Source: Bacteroidetes bacterium UBA1947
GTDB lineage: Bacteria > Bacteroidota > Bacteroidia > Chitinophagales > Chitinophagaceae
Assembly: GCA_002336915.1 (NCBI GenBank)
Contig: DDET01000031.1
Location: forward strand, 1-11,031
Direction: 5' to 3'
DNA length: 11,031 nucleotides
The notes under the pieces were generated by a model that worked only from the letters and a program-made list of their open reading frames with translations, did not search any database and was not told the DNA's origin. This document shows positions 1-8,200 of this stretch, in pieces. Every line of letters begins with the position of its first letter. The first letter of the stretch is position 1. The translations under genes were made by a program, and so were the position numbers.

Positions 1-3000
1 TTTTGCCCTGACAGGGAAACAGGACACACCTACGTGCTTAATACGGGACAGCTTGCAGATTGGAAACTGGAACTGCCCAATAATCCGGTACCCTATACGC
101 TTGCAAATACTACCAGCTTTACCTATTTGTTCACGATACCAGGTGTGTATGTGCTAACGGCGACCAGCCCTACGGGAGCTTACTGCCCGCCTGACCCCTT
201 TGTGATATATGTACAAGCCCCACCGCCGCCACCAGACAGCATACATGGGCCTGACACCATATGCCGCGGCGTGCCTACCGAGTTCATTGGCATGGACCCG
301 ATGCCGGGTACCGTGTTTGTATGGGGCGCTGTGAATGGCACCGTGAACGGGATAAACGGTGAGCATACCTATGCCACCTTTACCGGCACAGGGCCTTTTG
401 TGTTGAAACTGCAAAGGCAGTGGAAGGAGGACCCTCACTGCTATTCGGATACACTGTTCAAAACACTGGATACGCCGTACATAGATCTACAGATCACAGG
501 ACCGGACAGCCCCTGCAGCAGTTCCTTTGCCAACTATAGTGTGAACTACCAAACAGGGGAAACTTATACATGGAGTATCTACCAGCCCTCGCTGGGCACC
601 GTGACACCTGTTACCGGCAACCCCAATGTAGAAGTGTTGTGGAACAATGCAACAGGTGCGGGACAGATAGCACTGCTGATATGCGAAATGCGAAAATGCG
701 CAGGGACATACAGGGATACCGACACGGTATTTGTAAGAGGACGCGTGGAATTTACTATGACACTTGATAGTACAGATACTGTATGTGCGGGTCAGCCAAT
801 CACCTTCAGTGTGAGCCCCAATGCCGGTAATATTGACTGGAACTTCGGCGATGGCAACCATGCGCCGGGCACCCCGGTAACCCATGCTTATGACAATTTC
901 CAGGGCAACGGGCCGGTGAATAAAATAGTAACGGTGACAATTACAAATCCCTACGGATGCATCAGCACCTATACACTGGACACTGAAGTGTGGGTGAAAC
1001 CAGCACCGATAGCATTTGTGACCCCGGTAGGGCCTATACAAGATTGTGACACTATAAGCGACACATTGTTTGCCGATGTGCAATCGGGCTATGGCAGCAC
1101 CACGAATTACGAATGGTTCCATGCGCCACCGCCCACGTCCGTTTTATCCTGTCTTACCTGTGATGAACTTATCCTGCCGCACCTGAGCGCGCATGGTTAT
1201 TACTACTGTGTAGTGACCAACTCGTTTGGCTGCACCGACACTACCAACCAGGTGCGATACGACACCTGCGGCGGGCTGCCTAGTTGCACGCCCGAAGAAT
1301 GGGCATTTGAAGTGACCCCGGTTGTAGACTGCCATGATGTGACACTTAATATCACTATAAGCAATGCGCATGTGGACTACTGGATAATACCCAATGCCAA
1401 CATCGTGAGCACCAGCAGCAGTACTGTGGTGCTGACAGTTGATTCTTCGGGACGCTACCAGGCCACGGCACACATTGCCATACCAGAATTTGGCAGTCCC
1501 GGCGATAGTTGCTACCTCGACTCGACTATATATTTTGTGGTGCCTTATGAAGTAGGGCTCAGGTATGCCATACAGTGCGACAGTACTACGCCGGGCCATT
1601 ACCTGGTCACTTTATTTGACCATAGTAACTTCTATCCGCCCACGCCCATTACCAGCTACCAGTTTACCGTGGACGGCACACCTTACCCTGCGACAAGTGT
1701 AGCCACACCGCTGGTGCTGAGCCTGCCGGGTGGTGATCATATAGTGAGCAACACTATTGGCGATGGTGTGTACCCCTACTGCACGATACAGGACACCATA
1801 CACCTGCCGACTGCACTGAACGCTGACTTCACCTTTACACTGGATACGACCTGCGCTGGAGATACGGCAGTCATATTTACCAACATTAGCGTAGGCAGTG
1901 GTTTGACTTACTTGTGGACATTTGCACCAGGCATTTACAACAATGCACCGGGCTTTCCTCCCGATGAGGTTTATCATGTGTATGGTACAGCTGGATTTTA
2001 TAATGTAAGCCTTGTGGCAGTAGATACTTTTGGATGCACAGATACCGCCTTGCATATAGTGCCGGTGGTTTTGAGTGACTTAGCGGGGCATCTTGACCAA
2101 TCTGACACACTTGCATGTGGTGGCGATCCTATTACTTTGACATATCTAGCAACGCCATTGCCAGGTTATCCAGACTATTACCATTGGATATACAATAGTT
2201 ATCCTTATGCCTTTACCACAGTTCCCTATGTAGATGTTTACCTTCCGGGGGCCTACTGGCTAACTGGCATAGATCATTATGGCTGTCATGTCACAACTGA
2301 TGCGATAACGGTAGACTTTGTGCAGGTGGCGCCTGCCGTGATAACCGGCGATAGCAACCAGTGCGTGGGCGTGCCCTATGTACTCAATGCCTTTGCTGGT
2401 TATAATGTTACCTACCAGTGGATAGTGGATGGAGTGCTGACCAGTATAACCACACCCGAATATCATGATGGTTACAACCATGCAGATACCATAGTGTACC
2501 AAGTGATCACTACGGTTACCACAAGTACCGTTACTTGCCACGATACCAGTGCACCCTTCACGGTAATAGTGCATGCGCTGCCACCAGACCCAACCATCAG
2601 CATAACGCCTATCAGCTGCCAGAGCTACACTATAGAGCTGGATGCGGCTGATACCGAGCCGGGCATCTTTAACTGGAGCACAGGCGGAACAGGTTCCACC
2701 ATCTATGTGAACCAGGGTGGGCCATACAGGGTATACTTTACTGATACCTTTGGCTGCAGGAGCTATAACGACACCATAGTGCCGCGCGACCCGAATGCCT
2801 ACATGTGGATATTCCCCACAGGCTGCTTTAACTTCTGCCGCGACTTTATGCCGCGCGAGATAGCCGGGCCCATCATACCCTTCGACTACTGGGCATGGCT
2901 GCGCGACCAGAACGTAAGCCTGGACGGCACCAATAGTGTACCTACACACTATATGGTTGATACCAATGGCACTTACAACTTGGTACTGGACAATGGCCTG

Positions 3001-3693
3001 TGCAGGGACACGAGTGGCGATATGGATGTATACATAGACACCTGCAATAGCTGCGAGAACCAAGTGAGCGTGCTGGCGGTGACGAAAGTGACCAACCCCA
3101 GCGGAACCTGTAAGGATTTCGTGATACTGCATTTCAACTCGTACCCTACTGCGGTAGGCTGGTGGGCCAGTGCAGCTAATGGCACGTTAACGCCGTACTC
3201 AGGAAGCATTCCGGCCTTTACTCCAATTAATATTCCGCTGCAGTACGTGGCCGATCCCGGCTTCACAGGGCCTACGGAAACTATCTATGTGGATGTACTC
3301 TTCAACGGACATCATTGTGTAGTGGCACTGACCATAAACATAAACCCCTGCGCGAACAGTTTTGCACCAAAACAGAACCCCGGCGATGACAGCCTTGTAC
3401 GCAATACCGAAGGGGTGCTGACCAAGGCCAGCCTGGCCCAGATGATGCTGGTGCCTAACCCGGCTAGCAACAGTACCCGTGTGGACTATACCTTTACCGG
3501 CGATATGCAGACTACAGAACGCTATATAGAGGTGTATGACATAACCGGCAGGAAAATGGCTAGTCACAAGACTACCGATAATACCGGCAGTTGGAACCTG
3601 GCACTGGACAACTATGCTGCAGGCATGTACGTGGTAGTGATACGTGAAGGAGGATCTGTGCTGCTACAAGGCAAGCTGACAGTGGTGAGGTAA
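1..3693 (+). CDS. Giant PKD/Ig-like repeat surface protein with T9SS type A sorting domain (5' end missing)
   Basis: The reading frame is open from base 1, so the start codon and signal peptide lie upstream of the window; 1230 residues are visible. Numbering from base 1, the chain is a string of Ig/PKD-like beta-sandwich units rich in Thr, Tyr, Gly and Cys. The clearest PKD core is WNFGDG at residues 280-285, and several units end in a recurring Y/F-G-C motif (residues 318-320, 409-411, 677-679, 760-762, 917-919). Residues about 1147-1230 match a type A T9SS sorting domain: a VPNPAS box, then YDITGRK, then AAGMYVVVI, ending in KLTVVR. In this family the C-terminal domain directs export across the outer membrane and is removed when the protein is attached to the surface or released. 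The role is probably adhesin-like or structural; no catalytic motif is visible. A strong terminator follows. Confidence is high for the class and low for a precise function. Confidence 0.9.
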   Translation, partial: FCPDRETGHTYVLNTGQLADWKLELPNNPVPYTLANTTSFTYLFTIPGVYVLTATSPTGAYCPPDPFVIYVQAPPPPPDSIHGPDTICRGVPTEFIGMDPMPGTVFVWGAVNGTVNGINGEHTYATFTGTGPFVLKLQRQWKEDPHCYSDTLFKTLDTPYIDLQITGPDSPCSSSFANYSVNYQTGETYTWSIYQPSLGTVTPVTGNPNVEVLWNNATGAGQIALLICEMRKCAGTYRDTDTVFVRGRVEFTMTLDSTDTVCAGQPITFSVSPNAGNIDWNFGDGNHAPGTPVTHAYDNFQGNGPVNKIVTVTITNPYGCISTYTLDTEVWVKPAPIAFVTPVGPIQDCDTISDTLFADVQSGYGSTTNYEWFHAPPPTSVLSCLTCDELILPHLSAHGYYYCVVTNSFGCTDTTNQVRYDTCGGLPSCTPEEWAFEVTPVVDCHDVTLNITISNAHVDYWIIPNANIVSTSSSTVVLTVDSSGRYQATAHIAIPEFGSPGDSCYLDSTIYFVVPYEVGLRYAIQCDSTTPGHYLVTLFDHSNFYPPTPITSYQFTVDGTPYPATSVATPLVLSLPGGDHIVSNTIGDGVYPYCTIQDTIHLPTALNADFTFTLDTTCAGDTAVIFTNISVGSGLTYLWTFAPGIYNNAPGFPPDEVYHVYGTAGFYNVSLVAVDTFGCTDTALHIVPVVLSDLAGHLDQSDTLACGGDPITLTYLATPLPGYPDYYHWIYNSYPYAFTTVPYVDVYLPGAYWLTGIDHYGCHVTTDAITVDFVQVAPAVITGDSNQCVGVPYVLNAFAGYNVTYQWIVDGVLTSITTPEYHDGYNHADTIVYQVITTVTTSTVTCHDTSAPFTVIVHALPPDPTISITPISCQSYTIELDAADTEPGIFNWSTGGTGSTIYVNQGGPYRVYFTDTFGCRSYNDTIVPRDPNAYMWIFPTGCFNFCRDFMPREIAGPIIPFDYWAWLRDQNVSLDGTNSVPTHYMVDTNGTYNLVLDNGLCRDTSGDMDVYIDTCNSCENQVSVLAVTKVTNPSGTCKDFVILHFNSYPTAVGWWASAANGTLTPYSGSIPAFTPINIPLQYVADPGFTGPTETIYVDVLFNGHHCVVALTININPCANSFAPKQNPGDDSLVRNTEGVLTKASLAQMMLVPNPASNSTRVDYTFTGDMQTTERYIEVYDITGRKMASHKTTDNTGSWNLALDNYAAGMYVVVIREGGSVLLQGKLTVVR

Positions 3694-3751
3694 TTTGAGA
3701 TGTTGATAGGTTGATAAGTTAATAGATCAACCTGTTCGACAGATGAATGAT

Positions 3752-3784
3752 AAAAACGGGGGCGGAAGTTCAGCCCTCGTTTTT
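3752..3784 (+). terminator. Intrinsic terminator after the PKD surface protein
   Basis: The arms 3752-3762 (five A, then CGGGGG) and 3774-3784 (CCCTCG, then five T) pair over 11 bp with one G-U wobble around an 11-nt loop. The T run forms the tail. It lies 59 nt after the stop codon of the upstream gene. Its position inside the longest possible reading frame of the next gene argues for that gene's later start at 3830. A weaker inverted repeat, GGTTGAT/ATCAACC with a 10-nt loop (3709-3732), precedes it. Confidence 0.85.
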
Positions 3785-3829
3785 ATAATAGAGATGATTT
3801 TCGTAAATTGTAGATACCAAACAAAATCC

Positions 3830-5794
3830 ATGAAAAAAACACTACACTATTTTCTGATATTTCTTTTTTTATTTTCTTTTTCCGTCCTTAGTAAAGCGCA
3901 AAGCTGGCAATGGGGGAAACGTGGAGGAAGCGGATCCCAAAGCATGAATAACCAATGGGAAACCGTATTTGATATGACGACTGACAAGGGTGGCAATATA
4001 TATATATTAAGCAGAGTCTACCAGTCATCGCTTAATGTAGATGGCCATCCAGTAACCGGATACGGGCTTGATGACCTTTTGCTCTCCAGTTTTAGTTGCG
4101 ATGGTACTTATCGTTGGAGCAAAATAATTGGAACAACAACCAATGGCGATGGCGGTACTGCTATTAAAACGGATACCTTGGGCGGAGTTTATGTTAGCAA
4201 CTATATGTTTGTGCATAACTACACTGCATATATTGATGTTGACACGACGATTAACAGTACTTATAAGACACTTTTTTTAATAAAATTTGACACTGCCGGC
4301 GTATATAAATGGATACGTATGCCACAGGCAGATACAGTTACGGCATATGCTGTAACAAATACATGGCCGACAGATATGGACGTCGATGAAAATGGCAATG
4401 TATATTGGTTTTGTCAGCTTACACCAGGTGCTTACGCTGGTGGTGCGTATGTGGCTAACGCCCAGGGAGACTATATTTTAAAATACAATTCGCAAGGCAC
4501 GTTTCAAGGAGGCACACAAGTGGCAATGAACGCGTCTGGAGGCTTAAGCCGACTAATAAGAATGGTCCGCAATCACCAAACAGGCAGCTACTATTTTGGT
4601 GGGGCGGCTGGCCCTCTTATCGGTGGGTCCATTTATTTCAATAATATCCTTTTTACACATGGCATGTATATAGCCAAGTTCAATAGCCAGGGGCAGTTTC
4701 AATGGGTAAAGAATAATACGGGAAATGGAAGCAATTTTTTAGGGCCTATAGCGCTCGATGAGCATAGTAATGTATATGCAAGCGGCATAGTATATTCGGG
4801 CGATACTTTTAATACAGTACCTATCAATAGCTCCAGCTTTTCAGAACCCATCGTCGTAAGCCTTGACTCGAACGGTAACAACCGCTGGGTGAAATGGGAC
4901 AATACCAGCAGATCGGACGGGGCAAGGGCTGTGGGGGTGACCATAAGAAATCAAAACGAACTGGCTATCATAGGCCAGTACACCAGCGGGGTCGGCTGGC
5001 AAGGATATCCTTCGCACCTGCAGCATGCTAATAATACTCTGCAGGATATCTTCATTTCCAAATTAGGCACTACGAATGGCGCTCCTTTGTTTCTTGACAG
5101 CCTGTCCAGCTCGTACGGCTATGACGAATCGCCCACTGCGATCGCTGCAGACAAAAGGGGCAATGTATACATAGGTGGCCAGTTTGCTGCCGACCTGAGG
5201 GTGGCGGGTGATACCCTGCAGAACATAGGCGGAGAGACAGATTTTTTTGTGGCCAAGTATGGCTGCAACTGTGCGCCTACCATTGCCAACTATACCTATG
5301 TGGTGAACAACCACACGGTAAACTATACCTACACAGGGCCAATGCCTGTGGATAGCTTGGTATGGCATTTTGGCGATGCCAGCAGCACGACCACAACAGG
5401 AACTACTACCAGCCATAGCTATGCAGGCGGCAGCTTTAATGTATGCGTAACTGCATATACGCCCTGCGATAGCAATACTTATTGCCAGCAGGTGCAGGTG
5501 GCTGTGGGTGTGGAGGAGATGACAGTAAACAGTATGCAAGTAAATGTATGGCCTAACCCTATGAATGAAGACGACCTCTCTCTATCTCTCTCCAAAGGAG
5601 AGAAGACTAATGTTGCAGGAGCGTACACAGTGAGCTTCTGTGATGCAGCGGGGCGGGTGCTGATAAATACTACGCTGAGTGAAAGCAGCCCCACTACTAT
5701 ACATATACCGGGGCTGGCAAGGGGCATCTACTTTGTAACCGTGAGCGACCCTGCAAGTGGCATGAAGATAACAAGGAAGGTAGTGAGGGAGTAA
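3830..5794 (+). CDS. Secreted seven-repeat beta-propeller (SBBP-like) protein with PKD and T9SS sorting domain
   Basis: The product has 654 residues from the ATG at 3830. An upstream in-frame ATG at 3743 is rejected because the extension crosses the terminator at 3752-3784 and would bury the signal peptide. Residues 1-24 are a typical signal peptide (MKKT, a Phe/Leu-rich core, then SKAQ before Ser25). Residues about 25-475 hold seven repeats of the form 'W-x-K ... D-x-x-G-N-x-Y-x-x-G', for example GNIYI at 55-59 and GNVYIG at 444-449, as expected for a seven-bladed propeller of SBBP type. A PKD-like domain follows (WHFGD at 512-516), then a T9SS sorting domain (WPNP at 574-577, DAAGR, ARGIYFVTV, KVVRE at the end). 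Residues 583-592 are encoded by a palindromic DNA repeat. The protein should be exported through Sec and T9SS; its ligand or function is unknown. Confidence 0.88.
   Translation: MKKTLHYFLIFLFLFSFSVLSKAQSWQWGKRGGSGSQSMNNQWETVFDMTTDKGGNIYILSRVYQSSLNVDGHPVTGYGLDDLLLSSFSCDGTYRWSKIIGTTTNGDGGTAIKTDTLGGVYVSNYMFVHNYTAYIDVDTTINSTYKTLFLIKFDTAGVYKWIRMPQADTVTAYAVTNTWPTDMDVDENGNVYWFCQLTPGAYAGGAYVANAQGDYILKYNSQGTFQGGTQVAMNASGGLSRLIRMVRNHQTGSYYFGGAAGPLIGGSIYFNNILFTHGMYIAKFNSQGQFQWVKNNTGNGSNFLGPIALDEHSNVYASGIVYSGDTFNTVPINSSSFSEPIVVSLDSNGNNRWVKWDNTSRSDGARAVGVTIRNQNELAIIGQYTSGVGWQGYPSHLQHANNTLQDIFISKLGTTNGAPLFLDSLSSSYGYDESPTAIAADKRGNVYIGGQFAADLRVAGDTLQNIGGETDFFVAKYGCNCAPTIANYTYVVNNHTVNYTYTGPMPVDSLVWHFGDASSTTTTGTTTSHSYAGGSFNVCVTAYTPCDSNTYCQQVQVAVGVEEMTVNSMQVNVWPNPMNEDDLSLSLSKGEKTNVAGAYTVSFCDAAGRVLINTTLSESSPTTIHIPGLARGIYFVTVSDPASGMKITRKVVRE
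5574..5605 (+). repeat. CT-rich palindromic repeat inside the T9SS sorting-domain codons
   Basis: The segment runs CCTCTC, then a short CT-rich spacer, then TCTCTCC (5587-5593), AAA, GGAGAGA (5597-5603), a 7-bp hairpin with a 3-nt loop. The layout is the same as that of the intergenic copy at 8201-8231. It is read in frame as LSLSLSKGEK (residues 583-592 of the host protein), just after the PNP box of the sorting domain. That is low-complexity sequence unlike the rest of the domain, which suggests a repeat unit tolerated within a coding region. Confidence 0.6.
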
Positions 5795-5797
5795 ACC

Positions 5798-5823
5798 AGA
5801 GCGGGAGCGAAGAACGGAGAGCG
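5798..5823 (+). repeat. Left arm of a 26-nt inverted repeat
   Basis: These 26 nt, starting 3 nt after the stop codon of the propeller gene, are the reverse complement of 6057-6082 at 23 of 26 positions without gaps. The three mismatches fall in the middle, at positions 9, 11 and 12 of the right arm. The arm is purine-rich and contains the GGAGAG core shared with the other palindromic repeats in the window. Confidence 0.7.
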
Positions 5824-5848
5824 GCGGGAAGGTTGTGAAATAATTTAG

Positions 5849-5877
5849 AAGACAGGCTAGCGAGCCTGTCTTTTTTT
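5849..5877 (+). terminator. Intrinsic terminator after the propeller gene
   Basis: AGACAGGCT (5850-5858) and AGCCTGTCT (5863-5871) form a perfect 9-bp stem with the tetraloop AGCG, extended by A5849-T5872, and run into seven T (5871-5877). This is a textbook Rho-independent terminator, separating the propeller gene from the nuclease gene. Confidence 0.92.
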
Positions 5878-5991
5878 GTGCTGCTTCTAAAATGAATTTG
5901 GATCCGGACGATGAACGGTGCCAACGCCCGGAACGCCAAATAGCAGCGATAATGATGGCTGCAAAGAATTCCATGTTTTCCGGGAATAGCG

Positions 5992-6022
5992 TTTGCGAGG
6001 CGATCATTTCACTATATATTTA
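5992..6022 (+). promoter_or_regulatory. Candidate promoter of the S1/P1 nuclease gene
   Basis: TTTG at 5992-5995 is followed after exactly 19 nt by TATATTTA at 6015-6022, one base away from the Bacteroidota -7 consensus TAnnTTTG. Transcription would begin only about 5-8 nt before the ATG at 6034, giving a nearly leaderless mRNA. The position downstream of a strong terminator makes a promoter here necessary, but the short leader lowers confidence. Confidence 0.45.
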
Positions 6023-6033
6023 CATGTATACTA

Positions 6034-6834
6034 ATGAAGAGGCTCACGCTCATATTCGCTCTCCTTCTTTCGCTCCCGCTCTCCGCTTTCTCCTGGGGCT
6101 CGCAGGGGCATGAGATGGTAGCCTCAATGGCCTATCGCCTGCTGGACCGTGAGACGAAACAGAAACTGATGGACTGGATGGGCACCACCACCCTGCCCCA
6201 AATGGCCACCTGGATGGACGATGTAAAGAGCAAACGCAAGTACGACTACATGAAGTCATGGCACTACATCAACATGGATAAAGGCGCTGCATGGAAGCCA
6301 TCTAAAGAAGCAGACATCATCAATGCCCTCAGCCAGGTGACCACCGAATTAAGGTACATAAACCAGATGGACAGCGAGGCCGTTAAGACCGACCTCATGG
6401 TACTCGTCCACCTGATGGGCGACCTGGGCCAGCCCCTGCACTGCGGCTATGCCAGCGACAAAGGCGGCAACACTGTGAAGGCAGTGGTCGACGGCCGGGA
6501 GTATGACCTCCACTCCCTTTGGGACGAAGGCATAATAAGGGAACTACCCATCCACATCACAGACTGCGCCGAGTATTACAACACCATCAGCCCCTACGAA
6601 ATTATGCTTATCAAAAAAGGCAGCTATGTCGACTGGATGAATGAATCAAGAGCGCTGCTGCCGGAGGTCTACAACTACACCGCCGACCAAATAACACCGG
6701 AATACCTCAAAAAGAACCGGAAAGTGATCATAAGCCAACTGGTCAACAGCGCCATCCGCCTCGCCGATATCCTGCAGACCGTACTGAAATCTGAGCCTCC
6801 TCCGGGGCCTAAAAAGCCCTCGGTTCGCCCTTAA
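6034..6834 (+). CDS. Secreted S1/P1-type zinc-dependent nuclease
   Basis: The 266-residue protein has a signal peptide at 1-20 (MKRL, Leu-rich core, SAFS) with predicted cleavage before Trp21. That would leave the mature N-terminal Trp that S1/P1 enzymes use as a metal ligand. The other expected ligands fit in order and spacing: His26, Asp62 (TWMDD), His77 (WHYIN), His126 and Asp130 (HLMGD), His136 (QPLH), and His160 and Asp164 (HSLWDE). This is the three-zinc site of nuclease P1 and phospholipase C relatives, which cleave single-stranded nucleic acid and can act as 3'-nucleotidases. It probably works in the periplasm or outside the cell in nucleic-acid scavenging. The C-terminus ends in a Pro/Lys-rich tail and has no T9SS domain. 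The signal-peptide codons overlap an inverted repeat (6057-6082). Nuclease activity rather than lipase activity is inferred from overall similarity. Confidence 0.92.
   Translation: MKRLTLIFALLLSLPLSAFSWGSQGHEMVASMAYRLLDRETKQKLMDWMGTTTLPQMATWMDDVKSKRKYDYMKSWHYINMDKGAAWKPSKEADIINALSQVTTELRYINQMDSEAVKTDLMVLVHLMGDLGQPLHCGYASDKGGNTVKAVVDGREYDLHSLWDEGIIRELPIHITDCAEYYNTISPYEIMLIKKGSYVDWMNESRALLPEVYNYTADQITPEYLKKNRKVIISQLVNSAIRLADILQTVLKSEPPPGPKKPSVRP
6057..6082 (+). repeat. Right arm of a 26-nt inverted repeat, within signal-peptide codons
   Basis: This CT-rich stretch encodes part of the hydrophobic core of the nuclease signal peptide (about residues 8-17) and matches the reverse complement of 5798-5823 at 23 of 26 bases. 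A transcript reading through from the propeller gene could pair the two arms over about 26 bp close to the nuclease start codon. One starting at the local promoter would lack the left arm. Confidence 0.7.
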
Positions 6835-6903
6835 CCAACCAATAACGCCAAATTCCCATAGATTATCCTAATATCGCGCTCGAAAAGACAGATAGAGGCC
6901 CTT

Positions 6904-6927
6904 TGTGAAAATAATGTTAATTTCACA
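6904..6927 (+). promoter_or_regulatory. Inverted repeat upstream of the glycosyltransferase, possible operator
   Basis: TGTGAAA (6904-6910) and TTTCACA (6921-6927) are perfect 7-bp inverted arms around a 10-nt AT-rich centre, 17 nt before the ATG at 6945. The spacing (TGTGA-N14-TCACA) does not fit the enterobacterial CRP site, which has N6. A TTTG at 6902-6905 and an imperfect TA-N3-TTTG at 6928-6936 could be promoter elements overlapping it. A regulator site is inference only. Confidence 0.35.
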
Positions 6928-6944
6928 TACCCTTTGCTACCTCA

Positions 6945-8195
6945 ATGCCACGCGTACTCCGCATACTGAACCGTTTAATAATAGGTGGGCCGGCCCTCAA
7001 CGCCAGCTACCTGACCAAGTACATGTCTCCCGAGTTTGAGACTATGCTGGTCATTGGCGGCAAGGATGACCATGAGCAGGACGCCGACCACATTACCGAT
7101 TACCTTGGCATAGACGCAGTGGAGATACCGGAAATGAAGCGCTCGATACATCCACTCAATGATGGCATCGCTTACCAAAAGGTTAAGGCCCTGATACAGA
7201 AATTCAAGCCCGATATAGTGCATACCCATGCAGCCAAATCGGGCCTGATAGGGCGTATAGCGGCTGATGCATGCAAGGTGCCGGTGATCGTGCATACCTT
7301 TCACGGGCATGTGTTCCACAGCTACTTTAACAAGCTGGCCACCAACACCTTTATACAGATAGAGCGCTACCTGGCAAAGCGCAGCAGTGGTATAATAGCC
7401 ATCAGTAAAACGCAGAAGGAAGAGCTGGCATATAAATACAAGATATGCGCCGCCGAGAAGATACAGACCATCCCCCTGGGCCTGGACCTTGATAAGTTCA
7501 ACATATGGCAGGAGCGCAAAAGAGAGATATTCCGCGACCAGTACGGCATACAGCCCGATGAAATAGCCATAGGCATCATAGGGCGTATAGTACCGGTAAA
7601 GAACCATAGCCTGTTTGTACAGGTAGCCCAAAGGCTGCTGGCGCAAACAGGCAAGAAACTGCGGTTCATAGTAATAGGCGACGGCGATATGCGAGAGCAA
7701 ATGGGCAATGAATTCCTAAGCGCAGGTATAGACTACTCCTACTACCCCGATGGCCAACGCTCTGCAACAGCCATCTGCACCTCATGGCAAACCGATATGG
7801 ACCTGGTACTCGCCGGGCTGGATATAGTGGCACTTACATCGCACAACGAGGGTACGCCTGTATCCTTGATCGAAGCGCAGGCAGCATCAAAACCTGTAGT
7901 GTCTACAAACGTGGGTGGCGTGGCTGATGTGGTGGTTGATAATCAATGCGGGTTCATCATAGAGCCGGGCCATGCCGATTACTTTACGGATGCCATGTTA
8001 CGCCTGATCGAAAGCTCAGACCTGAGGGCCTACTTCGGTGCGCAGGGCAGGAAATTCGTGGAGCATAAATATTCTTACCAGCGTTTGGTAAGCGATATGT
8101 CGGCCTACTACTACTCACTGCTGGAGCATAACATAAGCAAGCACAAAACATGGGTACCGATACCTGCCATGATGGAAGAGCAAGAGATGCATTAA
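6945..8195 (+). CDS. GT4-family glycosyltransferase
   Basis: The 416-residue protein has the GT-B fold layout of glycosyltransferase family 4. The N-terminal acceptor domain starts with a beta-strand and glycine turn (LRILNRLIIGGPA, ending near residue 17). It contains HTHAAKSG (93-100) and HTFHGHVFHSYF (117-128), typical of bacterial surface-polysaccharide transferases. The C-terminal donor domain carries IGRIVPVKNH and the retaining-enzyme E-x7-E motif at Glu302 and Glu310 (HNEGTPVSLIEAQ), followed by a VSTNVGG loop. There is no signal peptide or clear membrane span, so it is probably cytoplasmic or peripheral at the inner membrane. It converges with a UDP-sugar 4-epimerase whose product could be its donor. 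The actual donor and acceptor cannot be read from the sequence. Confidence 0.9.
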   Translation: MPRVLRILNRLIIGGPALNASYLTKYMSPEFETMLVIGGKDDHEQDADHITDYLGIDAVEIPEMKRSIHPLNDGIAYQKVKALIQKFKPDIVHTHAAKSGLIGRIAADACKVPVIVHTFHGHVFHSYFNKLATNTFIQIERYLAKRSSGIIAISKTQKEELAYKYKICAAEKIQTIPLGLDLDKFNIWQERKREIFRDQYGIQPDEIAIGIIGRIVPVKNHSLFVQVAQRLLAQTGKKLRFIVIGDGDMREQMGNEFLSAGIDYSYYPDGQRSATAICTSWQTDMDLVLAGLDIVALTSHNEGTPVSLIEAQAASKPVVSTNVGGVADVVVDNQCGFIIEPGHADYFTDAMLRLIESSDLRAYFGAQGRKFVEHKYSYQRLVSDMSAYYYSLLEHNISKHKTWVPIPAMMEEQEMH

Positions 8196-8200
8196 GGGAG

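Noticed and set aside
2260..3132. 290-residue open frame on the minus strand within the PKD protein gene
   Set aside because: It lies fully antisense to a clear coding region, gives a His/Tyr/Ala-rich sequence with no domain, and is explained by codon bias of the plus-strand gene. The other antisense frames in 1-3693 are rejected for the same reason.
3743..3829. 29-residue N-terminal extension of the propeller protein
   Set aside because: It spans a strong terminator hairpin and would place a charged segment before an evident signal peptide.
5892..6113. 73-residue plus-strand frame between the propeller and nuclease genes
   Set aside because: It overlaps the nuclease signal peptide in another frame, has no family features, and ends in the CT-rich repeat translated out of frame.
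6904..6927. CRP-type binding site
   Set aside because: CRP needs TGTGA-N6-TCACA; here the half-sites are 14 nt apart, so only a generic inverted repeat is claimed.
6975..7700. 241-residue open frame antisense to the glycosyltransferase
   Set aside because: It is in the shadow of a well-supported GT4 gene and has no recognisable domain or promoter.
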